From Methylicorpusculum oleiharenae (lineage in GTDB: Bacteria > Pseudomonadota > Gammaproteobacteria > Methylococcales > Methylomonadaceae), in the NCBI RefSeq assembly GCF_009828925.2, contig NZ_WUTY02000001.1, positions 2,510,492 to 2,574,491 of the forward strand: 64,000 bases of DNA, given 5' to 3'. Shown piece by piece: positions 36,281-45,023 of the stretch. Each line of letters opens with the position of its first letter. Position 1 is the stretch's first letter. The notes under the pieces are model-generated. The model saw nothing but the letters and a program-made list of their open reading frames with translations, was not told the DNA's origin and did not search any database. The position numbers were made by a program, and so were the translations under genes.

Positions 36281-36801
36281 TGTCTTTCCTCTTTGAAGAT
36301 TATTGTTATTATTCTAATTTTGACGCCCTTCTTATCAGTAGAAAGTCAATATGTCAAGTTATACCCATCGTAGATCGAAAATCGGCACCGGGGTGCCCGT
36401 CAAAGGACGCCGTAAAACCATCCATGTAGACTCTATGCCAACATCCATGCTGGCAAAGCCTTTGCCGAACAACCCGTTGCCTCCTTAGGCACTGCCGAAA
36501 TTTGAAGTGCGAAAGGTATAGTATGGTTTTTTGACAAATAAAATAATCAAATCAACCTAAAACCGATGTGAGTTTACAAAATTCAAGAAAGGCTCAAAAG
36601 ATTCTGTTTTTAGAAGCCCCCATTCATCCTCAGGATGATGCTCTAAAACGGAGTATCTTGTTGAATGCTTGAGTATTTTTAATTTTTTGCGGATTATATG
36701 ATTCTTCCCGCAACGGCTGACCAGATCAAAACCTTATTAAGATTGCAACAATATAAGACTGTAATAATAGGGGTTGAGAAATTGTTTTAGGCAAAAATGG
36801 T
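36281..36801. other. Intergenic stretch holding a dispersed repeat
   Basis: The only recognisable content is the MITE-like element at 36360-36520. The remaining AT-rich 280 bases up to the L,D-transpeptidase show no gene. Confidence 0.5.
36360..36520. repeat. Dispersed MITE-like element, copy B (full length)
   Basis: 161 bp with imperfect inverted ends: TATACCCATCGTAGATCGAA on the left against TTTGAAGTGCGAAAGGTATA on the right. The core holds CATCCATG twice, the second within a CCAACATCCATGCTGG hairpin. Nearly identical to 16816-16951 apart from 25 extra bases. Confidence 0.85.
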
Positions 36802-38160
36802 ATGCATATCAATAAATTTAAACATTTTATATCGGCTAGATCGGTACCTTTATTTTTGATTTTCTGCAGCATTGTGCTTAGCGGTTGTCAGACTATTGCG
36901 CCTCTTCCTCAAGAAGAAGAGGAATGGCAATTTATACCCCGGCATGAGTTTACTATTGCCGGGGAGCAAGCGATGATTGGCCTGCTGGCTCAGTCGGAGG
37001 TTTTACCCGATGAGAGTTTACCCATCATCGCGCGTGAATTCGGTTTGGGTTTTGATGAAATAACCCGTGCCAATCCTGATGTTGACCCTTGGATTCCTGA
37101 ACCGGCTGCGGCGGTAAATTTGCCTCTGCGCTTTATTCTGCCTAATGCTCCGAAACAGGGACTTGTGCTCAATATTGCCGCAAAACGCCTGTTTTATTTT
37201 CCAGGTAAAGCTACTGCCAAAGTGTTGACCTATCCAGTCGGTATAGGCCGTGAAGGATGGGAAACTCCGACCGGGAAAACTAAAATAGTCTCTAAAAAAG
37301 CCCGGCCCAGCTGGACGGTGCCGGAGTCGGTTTTAAAAGAACATGCTAAAAAAGGCGACAAATTACCTAAAGTGGTTCCCGCAGGTGAAAACAATCCTTT
37401 AGGCTTGTATGCATTAAGGCTGGGTTTTGAGGGCTATTTGATTCATGGCACGAATAAACCCTACGGTGTCGGCATGGAGGTCAGCCATGGCTGCGTCAGG
37501 TTGTATCCAGAAGATGTTGAGCAATTGTTTAATCAAACATCGGTTGGGACGCCGGTGCGCGTGGTTGACCAACCGTTTTTAACAGCTTGGGATAACAATG
37601 ACTTGTTTTTACAAGCCTATCAACCGGTACATAAGAGTCTGTCGGCTACCAAGAAGCTGTTAAAAGCATTAATGACACGGTTGCAAGGGATAGAATCTCA
37701 ATCCGGACGCGCCATCAATTGGGATACGGTGGACAAGGCTTTGCAACGCTTGGACGGTGTGCCGGTAGCCATTTTGGCGGATACGCCACCGGATAAAGGT
37801 TTTTCTGCTTCAATTAAAGCCAAACGAATCTCGGCCTTCAGTGTCAAGCCGGTACAAGAGCCTTCAAGTCCTGGTGCTTGGCGCTTGCTGGTTGCAAGGT
37901 TTAATGAACCTGAACAAGCGCGCCGCTTGGCATCAATGCTAAATCATCAAGGCCCACCCATTCCTTCAAGTGCGGTCTATTCTGAACAGAGTTACCCGGT
38001 CGTTGCCGGACCCTTCAAATCCAAGGCAGAAGCCAGGCAGGCCGCTAAGCAAATTGCGATGGATTTTGAACTGGTTGCTGAGTTGATAAAACCGGATGAA
38101 GAACTTAATGCCACTTATAAAGAAGCAAAATTGTCGGGTATTCGTAAAGGGGATTTTTAA
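36802..38160 (+). CDS. L,D-transpeptidase lipoprotein with SPOR domain
   Basis: A 452-residue envelope protein. A lipoprotein signal (LFLIFCSIVLSGC, Cys near residue 29) is followed by a LysM-like region (about 55-105), a YkuD L,D-transpeptidase domain (about 120-255) with the catalytic EVSHGCVRLYPEDV motif, and a C-terminal SPOR domain (about 350-430) that binds denuded glycan strands. YkuD enzymes form 3-3 cross-links or attach Braun-type lipoprotein to peptidoglycan; the build matches ErfK/YbiS/YcfS-type anchoring enzymes, with SPOR as an unusual extra that may direct it to the septum. Confidence 0.88.
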   Translation: MHINKFKHFISARSVPLFLIFCSIVLSGCQTIAPLPQEEEEWQFIPRHEFTIAGEQAMIGLLAQSEVLPDESLPIIAREFGLGFDEITRANPDVDPWIPEPAAAVNLPLRFILPNAPKQGLVLNIAAKRLFYFPGKATAKVLTYPVGIGREGWETPTGKTKIVSKKARPSWTVPESVLKEHAKKGDKLPKVVPAGENNPLGLYALRLGFEGYLIHGTNKPYGVGMEVSHGCVRLYPEDVEQLFNQTSVGTPVRVVDQPFLTAWDNNDLFLQAYQPVHKSLSATKKLLKALMTRLQGIESQSGRAINWDTVDKALQRLDGVPVAILADTPPDKGFSASIKAKRISAFSVKPVQEPSSPGAWRLLVARFNEPEQARRLASMLNHQGPPIPSSAVYSEQSYPVVAGPFKSKAEARQAAKQIAMDFELVAELIKPDEELNATYKEAKLSGIRKGDF

Positions 38161-38419
38161 AAGTTAAAGTTTGAGATAAAACCTATGATGAAAACCGAAG
38201 CGTTGCTGATACGGCATATCATATTGAATGAGCCGCGCTTTAAACACCTGAGTGAGGGATGAAGTAGTGGTTAAAAAGGAAGTGCTCCAAAACAGCATAT
38301 GAACTGTCAGGATGATAGTCAGAAAGGAAAAAACCTTGCTATTCACAACTTTATTGTGGAGACACAAGTTTCATGGTAGATATACAAACGATTTAACAAC
38401 TTGTTAGCCCTTTAAGAAC

Positions 38420-39247
38420 ATGGTAAGAATTACTCCATTTGATGCTCAGAAACTAGAAGCGGCTTGTAGAATCCTTGCTGATACCGAACGAGGACTTACC
38501 AATTCAGAAATAGGTTATATATTGAGCGATTGTCGAGTTGTTGACGTTTCGCCAAACATGACGAAATGGAAGCGCTTATTCAATGCTTTAGCCGAAGTAC
38601 AAAATAAGCATCAAGTAGGAAATCACCTAATAATGTTTATTAATCGTGCGCTTGATCCAGTGAAGTATTCGAGAAACAAAGAAGCATTTGAATGGCGTAG
38701 AAGTGAACTGAATGTTGTTTTGTCGTTTTCAGGGTTTAGTGTACGAGAAGATGGCAAAGTGATGAGCACTCCAGTAGAAACTACTCTCAAAGGAGCAAGA
38801 GCTAGGGTTGGAGCACTCAGGTCAAGATTAGAAGACAGAAATGCACATCCCGAAGTTTTTAAGTATTGTAAAGCGGAATTACTTGATGAAAATTATTTTC
38901 ACGCTGTTTTGGAAGCAATAAAAGGTGTTGGAGAAAGAATAAGAATATTATCAGGTTTAACTTCTGATGGTGCGGAATTAGTAAATGCCGCCTTTTCTGT
39001 CAAAACGCCGATTTTGGCATTGAATGAGCTTTCTACCGATACCGAGCTGAGTGAACAAAAAGGCTTCAGTAGTAATATGTTGGTTGGTTTATTTGGAGCA
39101 ATCCGGAACCCTACCGCACATGCCCCAAAACTGGTTTGGTCGATGACAGAGCAAGATGCCTTGGATATATTTTCTATAATGTCCTTCGTTCATCGAAAAT
39201 TAGACAAGACTAAAATATATGAAGGTCAAAATGAAAATCAGGGTTAG
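38420..39247 (+). CDS. TIGR02391 (Ymh) family protein, HEPN-like
   Basis: A 275-residue soluble protein whose C-terminal 130 residues match the TIGR02391/Hypoth_Ymh family: ERIRILSGLTSDGAELVNAAF, then NMLVGLFGAIRNPTAHAPK and LDIFSIMSFVHRKLD. The RNPTAH segment is an R-x4-H motif, the active-site pattern of HEPN ribonucleases found in toxins and abortive-infection proteins; assignment as a nuclease is inference. The N-terminal half is unrecognised and basic. AT-rich compared with neighbours. It lies in a small accessory patch with an orphan membrane protein and a decayed ccdAB. The 259-base gap before it shows no gene. Confidence 0.72.
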   Translation: MVRITPFDAQKLEAACRILADTERGLTNSEIGYILSDCRVVDVSPNMTKWKRLFNALAEVQNKHQVGNHLIMFINRALDPVKYSRNKEAFEWRRSELNVVLSFSGFSVREDGKVMSTPVETTLKGARARVGALRSRLEDRNAHPEVFKYCKAELLDENYFHAVLEAIKGVGERIRILSGLTSDGAELVNAAFSVKTPILALNELSTDTELSEQKGFSSNMLVGLFGAIRNPTAHAPKLVWSMTEQDALDIFSIMSFVHRKLDKTKIYEGQNENQG

Positions 39248-39377
39248 CAAGCGGGTCAACTTGACCGCCAAAAACGGCGATGCCCGCCTCTACAGTCTGC
39301 TTTTGACGTCAAATTACCCTTTTCGGTGGGCAACTTTGCGCTTAGCAGCCACCTTGAACAATTGAGAGTCTCTCCAC

Positions 39378-39926
39378 ATGGAGCAGCAATCCAGTCAATC
39401 GAAGTCCAGTTTGGCATTAACTTTGTGGCAGGTATCGAAGGTGCTGCTGTTTATTGCGCTGATACTCGGTCTCGGATCACTCAACGTTCTAACGCTAATT
39501 AACGATCAAGCCCATGCTGCTGGTGTCAGCTTTCTCAAAGCGGTACTTGCTCCAGCTCTCGCAGAAGCGACCATGTCACGTATACTGAGTCTCAGCCCAA
39601 CAGAAAAATATGGGGCTCTCGAAAAGTCGCATCGAGCCCTTGAATCAAAGCTCGTCGAGGTAAAAAAGTTATCTGCCGCTCGCTCACAGGTCGTTAAAAA
39701 CATCTCAAAAAGAGTTGCAACGCGCGCGATAACAAACGCCGGAAAAAACGTTGCTTCTTACGCTGCCGAAGTCGTTCCAGTTGTTGGTGTAGCAGCAATT
39801 ACCAACTTAACTATCTCCGACCTCTACGATGACTGTCAGACACTGAAAGACATCAACGAATTAAACGTTGCATTCGGGCACGCGATCACTGAAGACAACA
39901 CCGTTTGCGGAATCAAGTTTCCTTGA
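39378..39926 (+). CDS. Orphan membrane protein
   Basis: A 182-residue protein with one clear N-terminal membrane segment (about 16-38) preceded by a Ser/Gln-rich cytosolic start, a helical middle (EKSHRALESKLVEVKKL), a second weaker hydrophobic stretch (VVPVVGVAAITNLTI, about 133-148) and two cysteines near the end. I do not recognise the family. It could be an integral small-molecule, immunity or phage-related protein; the neighbourhood of a HEPN-like protein and a toxin-antitoxin relic only hints at defence. No strong ribosome site precedes ATG 39378. Confidence 0.55.
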   Translation: MEQQSSQSKSSLALTLWQVSKVLLFIALILGLGSLNVLTLINDQAHAAGVSFLKAVLAPALAEATMSRILSLSPTEKYGALEKSHRALESKLVEVKKLSAARSQVVKNISKRVATRAITNAGKNVASYAAEVVPVVGVAAITNLTISDLYDDCQTLKDINELNVAFGHAITEDNTVCGIKFP

Positions 39927-40055
39927 AACACCTACGTCCAGCGTTCCTGTCAAAGTCGGCGCTAGCGAGACGGCAGCTACAGGTCCTTCTCGTAGCCAAA
40001 CCCAGCAACCCAAACGTGCAATCGACCTGCTGTTTGTCAGTGGTGAAGGCGGTCG

Positions 40056-40372
40056 TTATATGCCAGATAGAACAAAATCGACCGCAGAAATAATTTCAGA
40101 GCGATAAGCTGAAAGGTCATAAGCCTTTGCGCCGAGTTGGCGGCGATCAATTCCGGCAATGTCTTGCGTGATTGCAGTGAACGTCTCGGCATCGAGAACG
40201 GAAGACGGATTTAGTCGCGACAGGGTCCTCGGGGCGGATATTTTGGCGGGAGAGAGTGGTATGCAATAGTCGTTTTCAATTCGTTCAGTAAGTCGCTTTG
40301 GATATCCAGCAAGAAAGGATAGTGGTTTCGTGTTTTTGGTTTGGCATTCTTAAAAGCAAAAAACTGTCCTAT
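40056..40372 (-). pseudogene. ccdB: ccdB-like gyrase-inhibitor toxin, decayed
   Basis: On the minus strand the frame from 40372 reads GQFFAFKNAKPKTRNHYPF and LLDIQSDLLNELKTT, the N terminus of CcdB. After a one-base deletion near 40258-40266 the next frame continues CIPLSPAKISAPRTLSRLNP, then ITQDIAGIDRRQLGAKAY and IISAVDFVLSGI, the CcdB C terminus, to the stop at 40056-40058. The start codon is also lost: the usual TAATG overlap with ccdA is TAATA. CcdB traps DNA gyrase; this copy cannot make it. It overlaps, on the opposite strand, a spurious open frame. Confidence 0.85.
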
Positions 40373-40520
40373 TAGAACTTTCTCACGCTGTCACTGAATG
40401 TGCCGTTGGATTCAACAAATTCATTGTAAGCTTTAATGGCGTTCGCGTTCTGTCGTAGCCACTGTTTATACTGACATTAGTTGCCTTTTTAGGGGCTTGA
40501 GTATTGTATGCGGGGATCAT
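40372..40520 (-). pseudogene. ccdA: ccdA-like antitoxin, internally deleted
   Basis: From ATG 40520 (CGGAG upstream) the sequence gives MIPAYNTQAPKKATNVSINS, a CcdA N terminus. It then joins directly, out of frame, to WLRQNANAIKAYNEFVESNG and FSDSVRKF at the C terminus, with TAA at 40374-40372. About 30 residues of the ribbon-helix-helix domain are missing. Order and overlap with the ccdB remnant are those of an intact ccdAB operon. Confidence 0.85.
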
Positions 40521-40771
40521 GGCTGTTACTCCGTATGTCTAATGCGTAAATGGTATGCGCATGCTCTATGGAAGGCAATGGGAAAAAGAAGTCAGGTTTT
40601 ACAGTTGACATGAGTTTTTCCTATTTTCGTCTCTTTCACTGCTAATCAAAAATGGTATGACCCCTAATGTTATGAGGTTCCGAATGTTCTGAAGCTCATT
40701 CCTGCAACTCTTTTTAAGTTAATTGAATGCTCTACTTTTAGTTGCGCCCGGACTGATTCATAATATGGCGG

Positions 40772-41623
40772 ATGAAAGTAAATAAAACATTAACACTCAT
40801 TTGTCTCTTGTTATTAACCGGGTGTCAGGAAGATTGGAATCCGGCCAGAGACTATAAATCCCTGCTGAGTCCGGACAAGGAATCGCTTGTTCGTATCAAT
40901 GGCAGAACTCTGAAGAAATCTGAGTTGACCGCGTTAAAACAAGAGTTGTCTCTGCAAAATAAAGTAGGAAAAATTACTAACCAAGAGGCCTTGGATGCTT
41001 TGGTGCGGATGGATATTCTTGCTCAGGAAGCAAGGGCTATAGGGCTGCAAAAGGAGCCTGAGTATGCTGCGCGAAGGCTGGTCAGGGAGAAACAACTGCT
41101 GGCTGATTTGGCGCTCGATCATTATTTATCGGCTCATCCACTGACCGAGCAAGATATTGAGATGGAGTATTCCAAACGTTATACCGGTGAAAATAGGCGG
41201 CAATATAAACTGCGTCGTATTCTTGTCAATACCGAAGCGGATGCCAAAAAGTTGATTGCAAGTTTGCAGATGGGGGCAGGGTTTGTCGATTTGGCAAAGT
41301 TGAGTTCCATTGCCCCTGACGCCAAACAGGGAGGCGATTTATCCTGGTTGAGCTTAGTGGATATGGATTTGCCGATGGCTCAGGCCGTGATGAATCTTAA
41401 TGATGGGGCTTTTACACAAACTCCGGTAAACACACTGGCTGGTTGGCAGATTTTTTTCCGTGAATCGTCCAGAATTCAGGATCCGCCTTCATATGATGCC
41501 GTCAGGCAAATCATTTATGACGACCTGGCAAAAGAAAGAGCCGAAAATCACATCAAAATGCTGCTGGATAAAAGCGAAGTGTTATTTATGGATCTTGACT
41601 TCGTCAAAATCGTTGATCCCTGA
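40772..41623 (+). CDS. Parvulin-type peptidyl-prolyl isomerase lipoprotein (EpsD-like)
   Basis: A 283-residue lipoprotein (lipobox LLLTGC, Cys at 19) with a SurA-N-like helical region (about 45-125) and a rotamase domain (about 140-235: YKLRRILVNTEADA, KQGGDLSWL). This build matches EpsD-family PPIases, which accompany exopolysaccharide and exosortase loci, though no such locus adjoins. It likely assists outer-membrane or secreted protein folding. ATG 40772 follows GGCGG. The gene converges on moeA. Confidence 0.82.
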   Translation: MKVNKTLTLICLLLLTGCQEDWNPARDYKSLLSPDKESLVRINGRTLKKSELTALKQELSLQNKVGKITNQEALDALVRMDILAQEARAIGLQKEPEYAARRLVREKQLLADLALDHYLSAHPLTEQDIEMEYSKRYTGENRRQYKLRRILVNTEADAKKLIASLQMGAGFVDLAKLSSIAPDAKQGGDLSWLSLVDMDLPMAQAVMNLNDGAFTQTPVNTLAGWQIFFRESSRIQDPPSYDAVRQIIYDDLAKERAENHIKMLLDKSEVLFMDLDFVKIVDP

Positions 41624-41778
41624 GTTTGGTCGAGCCAGTTATCGAACAGTCTAATGGGATGATCTGGTTCTGATAGACTTCAACAGCACCTGCATTTGGA
41701 ACGTTCACTTGCCATGCACTCTTGATCAACCGCATCATTAAATTCTTAACCCCTTTCGCTATTGATTTTTTCTGCTGA

Positions 41779-43038
41779 TTATAAAAAGCCGGCAAAGGGT
41801 TGAACGGTAACCCAATCTCCGGCTTTAACATTACCGGTCTCGTGATCAAGTACAATAAACGCATTGGCCAAACTCATCGAGCGTAAAATGCCCGATCCCT
41901 GTTTGCCGGTGGTGGCTACAAGCCAGTCTCCCTTTTCGTCCCGGCTTAAAATGCCTCGCTGTATCTCTGTCCGGCCTGGTTTTTTGCGGAGGTTTTCGCT
42001 TACTCTGGCCTTCAATGTAGGCGCTACAGGCTTGCCGGTAATGCTCAGCATCTGTTCTATAGCCGGCAAGACAAAGTAATAAAAGGTGACCAGAACAGCG
42101 ACCGGATTGCCCGGTAAACCAAAAAAGACCGCTTTGTCAATTTGACCAAATGCCAGAGGACGGCCCGGTTTTATTGCGACTTTCCAGAATTCAACCTGTC
42201 CTGAATGTTGTAATACCGATTTGGTAAAGTCGGCTTCGCCCACAGAAACACCGCCTGTAGACAGAATCATATCGGCGAAACGGCCAGCCTGGTTGAAGGC
42301 CTCTAATAATTTTTCAGCATTATCAGGGATAATGCCCAAATTGATGATTTCAATATCCGGCCTGGTCAAGGCGGCAATCAGGCTGTAGCGATTGCTGTCA
42401 TATATACCGCCCGGTGAAGTCAGGTCGCCTGGTTCACATAGCTCGTCACCGGTTGAAGCAATAGCAACTTTGAGTTTGCGATTGACATTGATTTCAGTAA
42501 TGCCCAGGGAGGCCATCAAACCAATGTCCGCCGGGGTCAACCATTTACCCGGTTGTAGAACGGTTTCGCCGCATTTTAAATCTTCTCCGACTAAGCGAAT
42601 ATTTTGTCCGCGTTTATGGCGGTTATCTATTTCAATGCGGTTTTCGTATATCCGCACATGTTCCTGCATCGCTACAACATCCGGGCCCGCGGGTAGTTCT
42701 GCCCCGGTCATGATACGCACACAAGCCACTTTTGGGATGTTGCCCCTAAAAGGTTTGCCGGCCAATGCCTGACCGATAACGTTTAATTCAGTCGTATTGC
42801 TGTTTGGAATGTCCTCGGCATAAAACGCATAACCGTCTACAGCAGAATTGGTATGGGGGGGCACATTGATATGGGAAATGACCGGTTCATGCAGTGTTCG
42901 ACCGCAGGCATTTTGAAGGGAAATGCGTTCGTAGCCGGAAATGTGAGGCAAACGTGCCATAATTCGCCGGAGTGCATCGCTACAAGGCATCAGTCCGGAT
43001 TCAAAGATATCGGTACAGCTGGGTTGTGTTTCAATCAT
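41779..43038 (-). CDS. moeA: Molybdopterin molybdotransferase
   Basis: A 419-residue enzyme that inserts molybdate into adenylylated molybdopterin. It has the MoeA N-terminal regions (PPHTNSAVDGYAF), the central MoCF-binding domain (VAIASTGDELCEPG, YDSNRYSL, STGGVSVGEADF, VFFGLPGNPVAVLVTF) and the C-terminal domain (about 345-415). The start ATG overlaps the soxA stop by four bases, so translation is coupled to the sox genes. This suggests supply of cofactor to a molybdoenzyme such as a sulfite dehydrogenase encoded elsewhere, which is inference. Confidence 0.95.
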   Translation of the reverse strand: MIETQPSCTDIFESGLMPCSDALRRIMARLPHISGYERISLQNACGRTLHEPVISHINVPPHTNSAVDGYAFYAEDIPNSNTTELNVIGQALAGKPFRGNIPKVACVRIMTGAELPAGPDVVAMQEHVRIYENRIEIDNRHKRGQNIRLVGEDLKCGETVLQPGKWLTPADIGLMASLGITEINVNRKLKVAIASTGDELCEPGDLTSPGGIYDSNRYSLIAALTRPDIEIINLGIIPDNAEKLLEAFNQAGRFADMILSTGGVSVGEADFTKSVLQHSGQVEFWKVAIKPGRPLAFGQIDKAVFFGLPGNPVAVLVTFYYFVLPAIEQMLSITGKPVAPTLKARVSENLRKKPGRTEIQRGILSRDEKGDWLVATTGKQGSGILRSMSLANAFIVLDHETGNVKAGDWVTVQPFAGFL

Positions 43039-43874
43039 TTTCGTGTGCTGGGCCCATTAACGGGAATGCCGTTGCTCATAAAACTTAAAAAATATTCAAG
43101 GTGACGCAAATCAGTGCTTTGTTCGGCTGGTTTTGGTGCTCTGATTTGTTCGTGACATTCGGCAAACCGACGATGCAGACTGCCGGTTTCACCCCATTTC
43201 AAGCGGTAAACCGGCCAGTGGGTGGTGTGTCCCAGAGAAGGGCTGAGTATTTCCGAACGCAACTGCTTACCCACATTTTGAACATGACAGGTGGCACATG
43301 CGAAATTAAGCTGGCCGCGCCGCTGGTAATAATAGTGCTTGCCTTCTTCATAAGCGGCCAGGGCACGGGGATCCTGTTCAGGGACGACAATCGAAGTGGG
43401 TTTGCCGCGGCTGCTCTGCGCCATATACGCCAGTAACTCGGCAATACGGCCGTCGCTATAGGGCAGGGGGGCTTCATCGTTAGCCTCGCGGCATTCGTTG
43501 AGAGCCAGCGCTAAAGTAATCACTTTTCCTTTTGTCGGATTCCACTGCGGGTATAACTGCGCAATCGCTTGACCTTGATGGGGAAAACAATCGGCATACG
43601 CTTTGCCATTCCTAAACGGTTGATCGAATGCGATTTTGCCTTTTTCTATCGCCAGTTCGTAAGGCGGAAATGCTTCAATCGCTTCCCATGATTCGCGTGC
43701 ATCCTGATCGATGGCATAAACGCCGTCGGCATAGGCTTCAAGCGGTAAACCGGGATAAATTGTTTGGTAATGGTCAATAAATGCGCGTCTATCCTGTTCC
43801 GGGTCAGCCTGAACAGCAACAGCCTGAATGACCAACAGGGAAACGACGCCGATGATTTTTAACGTGAAACTCAT
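43035..43874 (-). CDS. soxA: Sulfur-oxidation c-type cytochrome SoxA
   Basis: A 279-residue periplasmic cytochrome subunit of SoxAX, which oxidatively couples thiosulfate to the SoxY cysteine. A signal peptide (to about VQADPE) precedes the mature chain. One haem site is seen, CATCH near residue 200; the N-terminal site found in dihaem SoxA is reduced to a lone cysteine (YADCFPHQGQ). The active-site cysteine ligand is in RRFAECHEQIRA. ATG 43874 is used because the upstream extension lies within soxZ; it starts two bases after the soxZ stop. It overlaps moeA by four bases. Confidence 0.9.
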   Translation of the reverse strand: MSFTLKIIGVVSLLVIQAVAVQADPEQDRRAFIDHYQTIYPGLPLEAYADGVYAIDQDARESWEAIEAFPPYELAIEKGKIAFDQPFRNGKAYADCFPHQGQAIAQLYPQWNPTKGKVITLALALNECREANDEAPLPYSDGRIAELLAYMAQSSRGKPTSIVVPEQDPRALAAYEEGKHYYYQRRGQLNFACATCHVQNVGKQLRSEILSPSLGHTTHWPVYRLKWGETGSLHRRFAECHEQIRAPKPAEQSTDLRHLEYFLSFMSNGIPVNGPSTRK

Positions 43875-43876
43875 GA

Positions 43877-44188
43877 CTATTTGAGAATATGAATCTCGCT
43901 GTCCATTTGTCCCAAATTGTCCACCCAATTGATCTCTATTTTATCGCCGGCGGCACTGCTGTTAAGCAGGAATGCAAAATAAGGGTCTTTTGAAATACTC
44001 CCTGCCATGTGACTGGTAACCACCGTTTTATCATTATGACGAACGATCAGGGTTTTAATGAAATGAGCAGGAATCAATTCCTTGGTGACCGGATCGCGGT
44101 TTCTGCCATGTTCCATCGGGTGAGCAATCAGGGTTCTGATTTCGGTTTTCCCGGCTTTGCGTTTGCTGCGAATTTTGATACTGGACAT
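43877..44188 (-). CDS. soxZ: Thiosulfate oxidation carrier subunit SoxZ
   Basis: A 103-residue immunoglobulin-like partner of SoxY. Family blocks are IKIRSKRKAGKTEIRTLIAHPMEHG (shown in part), DPVTKELIPAHFI and the C-terminal NWVDNLG. It has no signal peptide; SoxZ is carried to the periplasm with Tat-exported SoxY. It lies two bases after soxY and two before soxA. Confidence 0.94.
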   Translation of the reverse strand: MSSIKIRSKRKAGKTEIRTLIAHPMEHGRNRDPVTKELIPAHFIKTLIVRHNDKTVVTSHMAGSISKDPYFAFLLNSSAAGDKIEINWVDNLGQMDSEIHILK

Positions 44189-44190
44189 GG

Positions 44191-44667
44191 TTAACCTCCG
44201 CAGCCGCCAATGGTGACCTTGACTTGCTGCTGCGCCATATAAAGCGTATCGCCGGTTTTGACTATCGCAATGACGTGACTGGTTTCAGCCATTTTAATCC
44301 GGGCCGATACAAAGGCCGTCATGTCAGGTGTCAGGATGAACGTAGCGACCAAAGGCACCGGATTTTTATCGGCCAGCAGCGTGATGCTTTGAACATTTTC
44401 CAAACTGCTGTTTACTGAAACGGGAACGACAGCACCATTTTCTGCGATACGAGGTACTTTTAGCTCGATTTTATCGGATTCAACCAACTTGGCGCCGGAA
44501 TAGAGACGTTCAATTGTATTATCGATTTTACCCGGTGCAAAATGGTCATCCAGCCATTCGGCAAAGGCGTCATGTGAAGTTAACAGGCTACCGATTCCGG
44601 ACAGCGAGGAAATGCTGATGATGCAAGCCTGTTTTAAAAATTTTCTGCGATTACCGGGCATGGGCAA
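44191..44667 (-). CDS. soxY: Thiosulfate oxidation carrier protein SoxY
   Basis: A 158-residue periplasmic carrier to which sulfur intermediates are bound through a cysteine on a flexible C-terminal arm; the arm ends here in VTIGGCGG, the canonical GGCGG. The signal peptide carries a twin-arginine motif (RRKFLKQ), so the folded SoxYZ pair is exported by Tat. A 356-base gap with hairpins separates it from the upstream unknown gene, so a promoter may lie there. Confidence 0.95.
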   Translation of the reverse strand: MPMPGNRRKFLKQACIISISSLSGIGSLLTSHDAFAEWLDDHFAPGKIDNTIERLYSGAKLVESDKIELKVPRIAENGAVVPVSVNSSLENVQSITLLADKNPVPLVATFILTPDMTAFVSARIKMAETSHVIAIVKTGDTLYMAQQQVKVTIGGCGG

Positions 44668-44768
44668 ACCTGTTATCAGTGAAATGGACGCCTTAATGAC
44701 AATCCTGACGTGTTGGGTGGCCGCTATTCTAGCCGATGGGCTTGTTGTTAAGCTACCTGAAGCCGGTT

Positions 44769-44888
44769 TCAGTCAGATTCATTCGGCAAAAGCCGGTTAA
44801 TCGACAACCTGCGACAATTAGCCGCATTTGAAAATAGTAACTTGGCGATAAACTTCAAACCAGTTCCAGTAGGAGTGCTGGAACCCAT
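44769..44888 (-). CDS. Possible small protein with strong ribosome site
   Basis: ATG 44888 follows GGAGAAGG at ideal spacing and reads 39 codons (MGSSTPTGTGLKFIAKLLFS at the start) to a TGA. No homologue is recognised. It lies in the soxY leader and could be a leader peptide, an unannotated small protein, or chance. Confidence 0.3.
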   Translation of the reverse strand: MGSSTPTGTGLKFIAKLLFSNAANCRRLSINRLLPNESD

Positions 44889-44899
44889 ATATCCTTCTC

Positions 44900-44930
44900 C
44901 AAATGCGGCTTTTACGGCCGCATTTTTTTG
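44900..44930 (+). terminator. Terminator hairpin facing the plus strand, with no plus gene before it
   Basis: AAATGCGGC (44901-44909) pairs with GCCGCATTT (44917-44925) followed by T7. The left arm can alternatively pair with GCCGCATTTG at 44821-44830. No plus-strand coding gene is upstream within 3 kb, so it may end a small RNA. Confidence 0.55.
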
Positions 44931-45023
44931 TGTAAAAAAAAGGTATCGAGAAAGCATTATGCGAGTTGCCAACTGACCCGCATCGGAATTTTTATGTCGA
45001 ACTTATCGGCTTAACACCTGTTT

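Larger units (their letters stand above)
39927..40771. other. 845-base stretch without intact gene
   Basis: It holds the ccdAB remnant (40056-40520). Nothing recognisable lies in 39927-40055 or 40521-40771 apart from AT-rich sequence before the parvulin gene. Confidence 0.5.
44668..45023. other. 356-base gap between soxY and the upstream gene
   Basis: It contains two mutually exclusive helices (44821-44830 or 44917-44926 with 44900-44909), a further hairpin GTTCCAG/CTGGAAC (44863-44884), and on the minus strand a 39-codon frame (44888-44769) behind GGAGAAGG. See the separate entries. Confidence 0.5.

Noticed and set aside
38164-38367. 67-codon minus-strand frame after the L,D-transpeptidase
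   Set aside because: No ribosome site or known similarity; a chance open frame in AT-rich sequence.
38393-38415. Integron attC-like sequence (ATTTAAC, five bases, GTTAGCC) before the HEPN-like gene
   Set aside because: Only one simple-site-like half is seen, GTTAGCC breaks the GTTRRRY core, and no matching left half or second site flanks the gene.
39868-40107. 79-codon plus-strand frame after the orphan membrane protein
   Set aside because: It is the reverse-strand shadow of the ccdB remnant.
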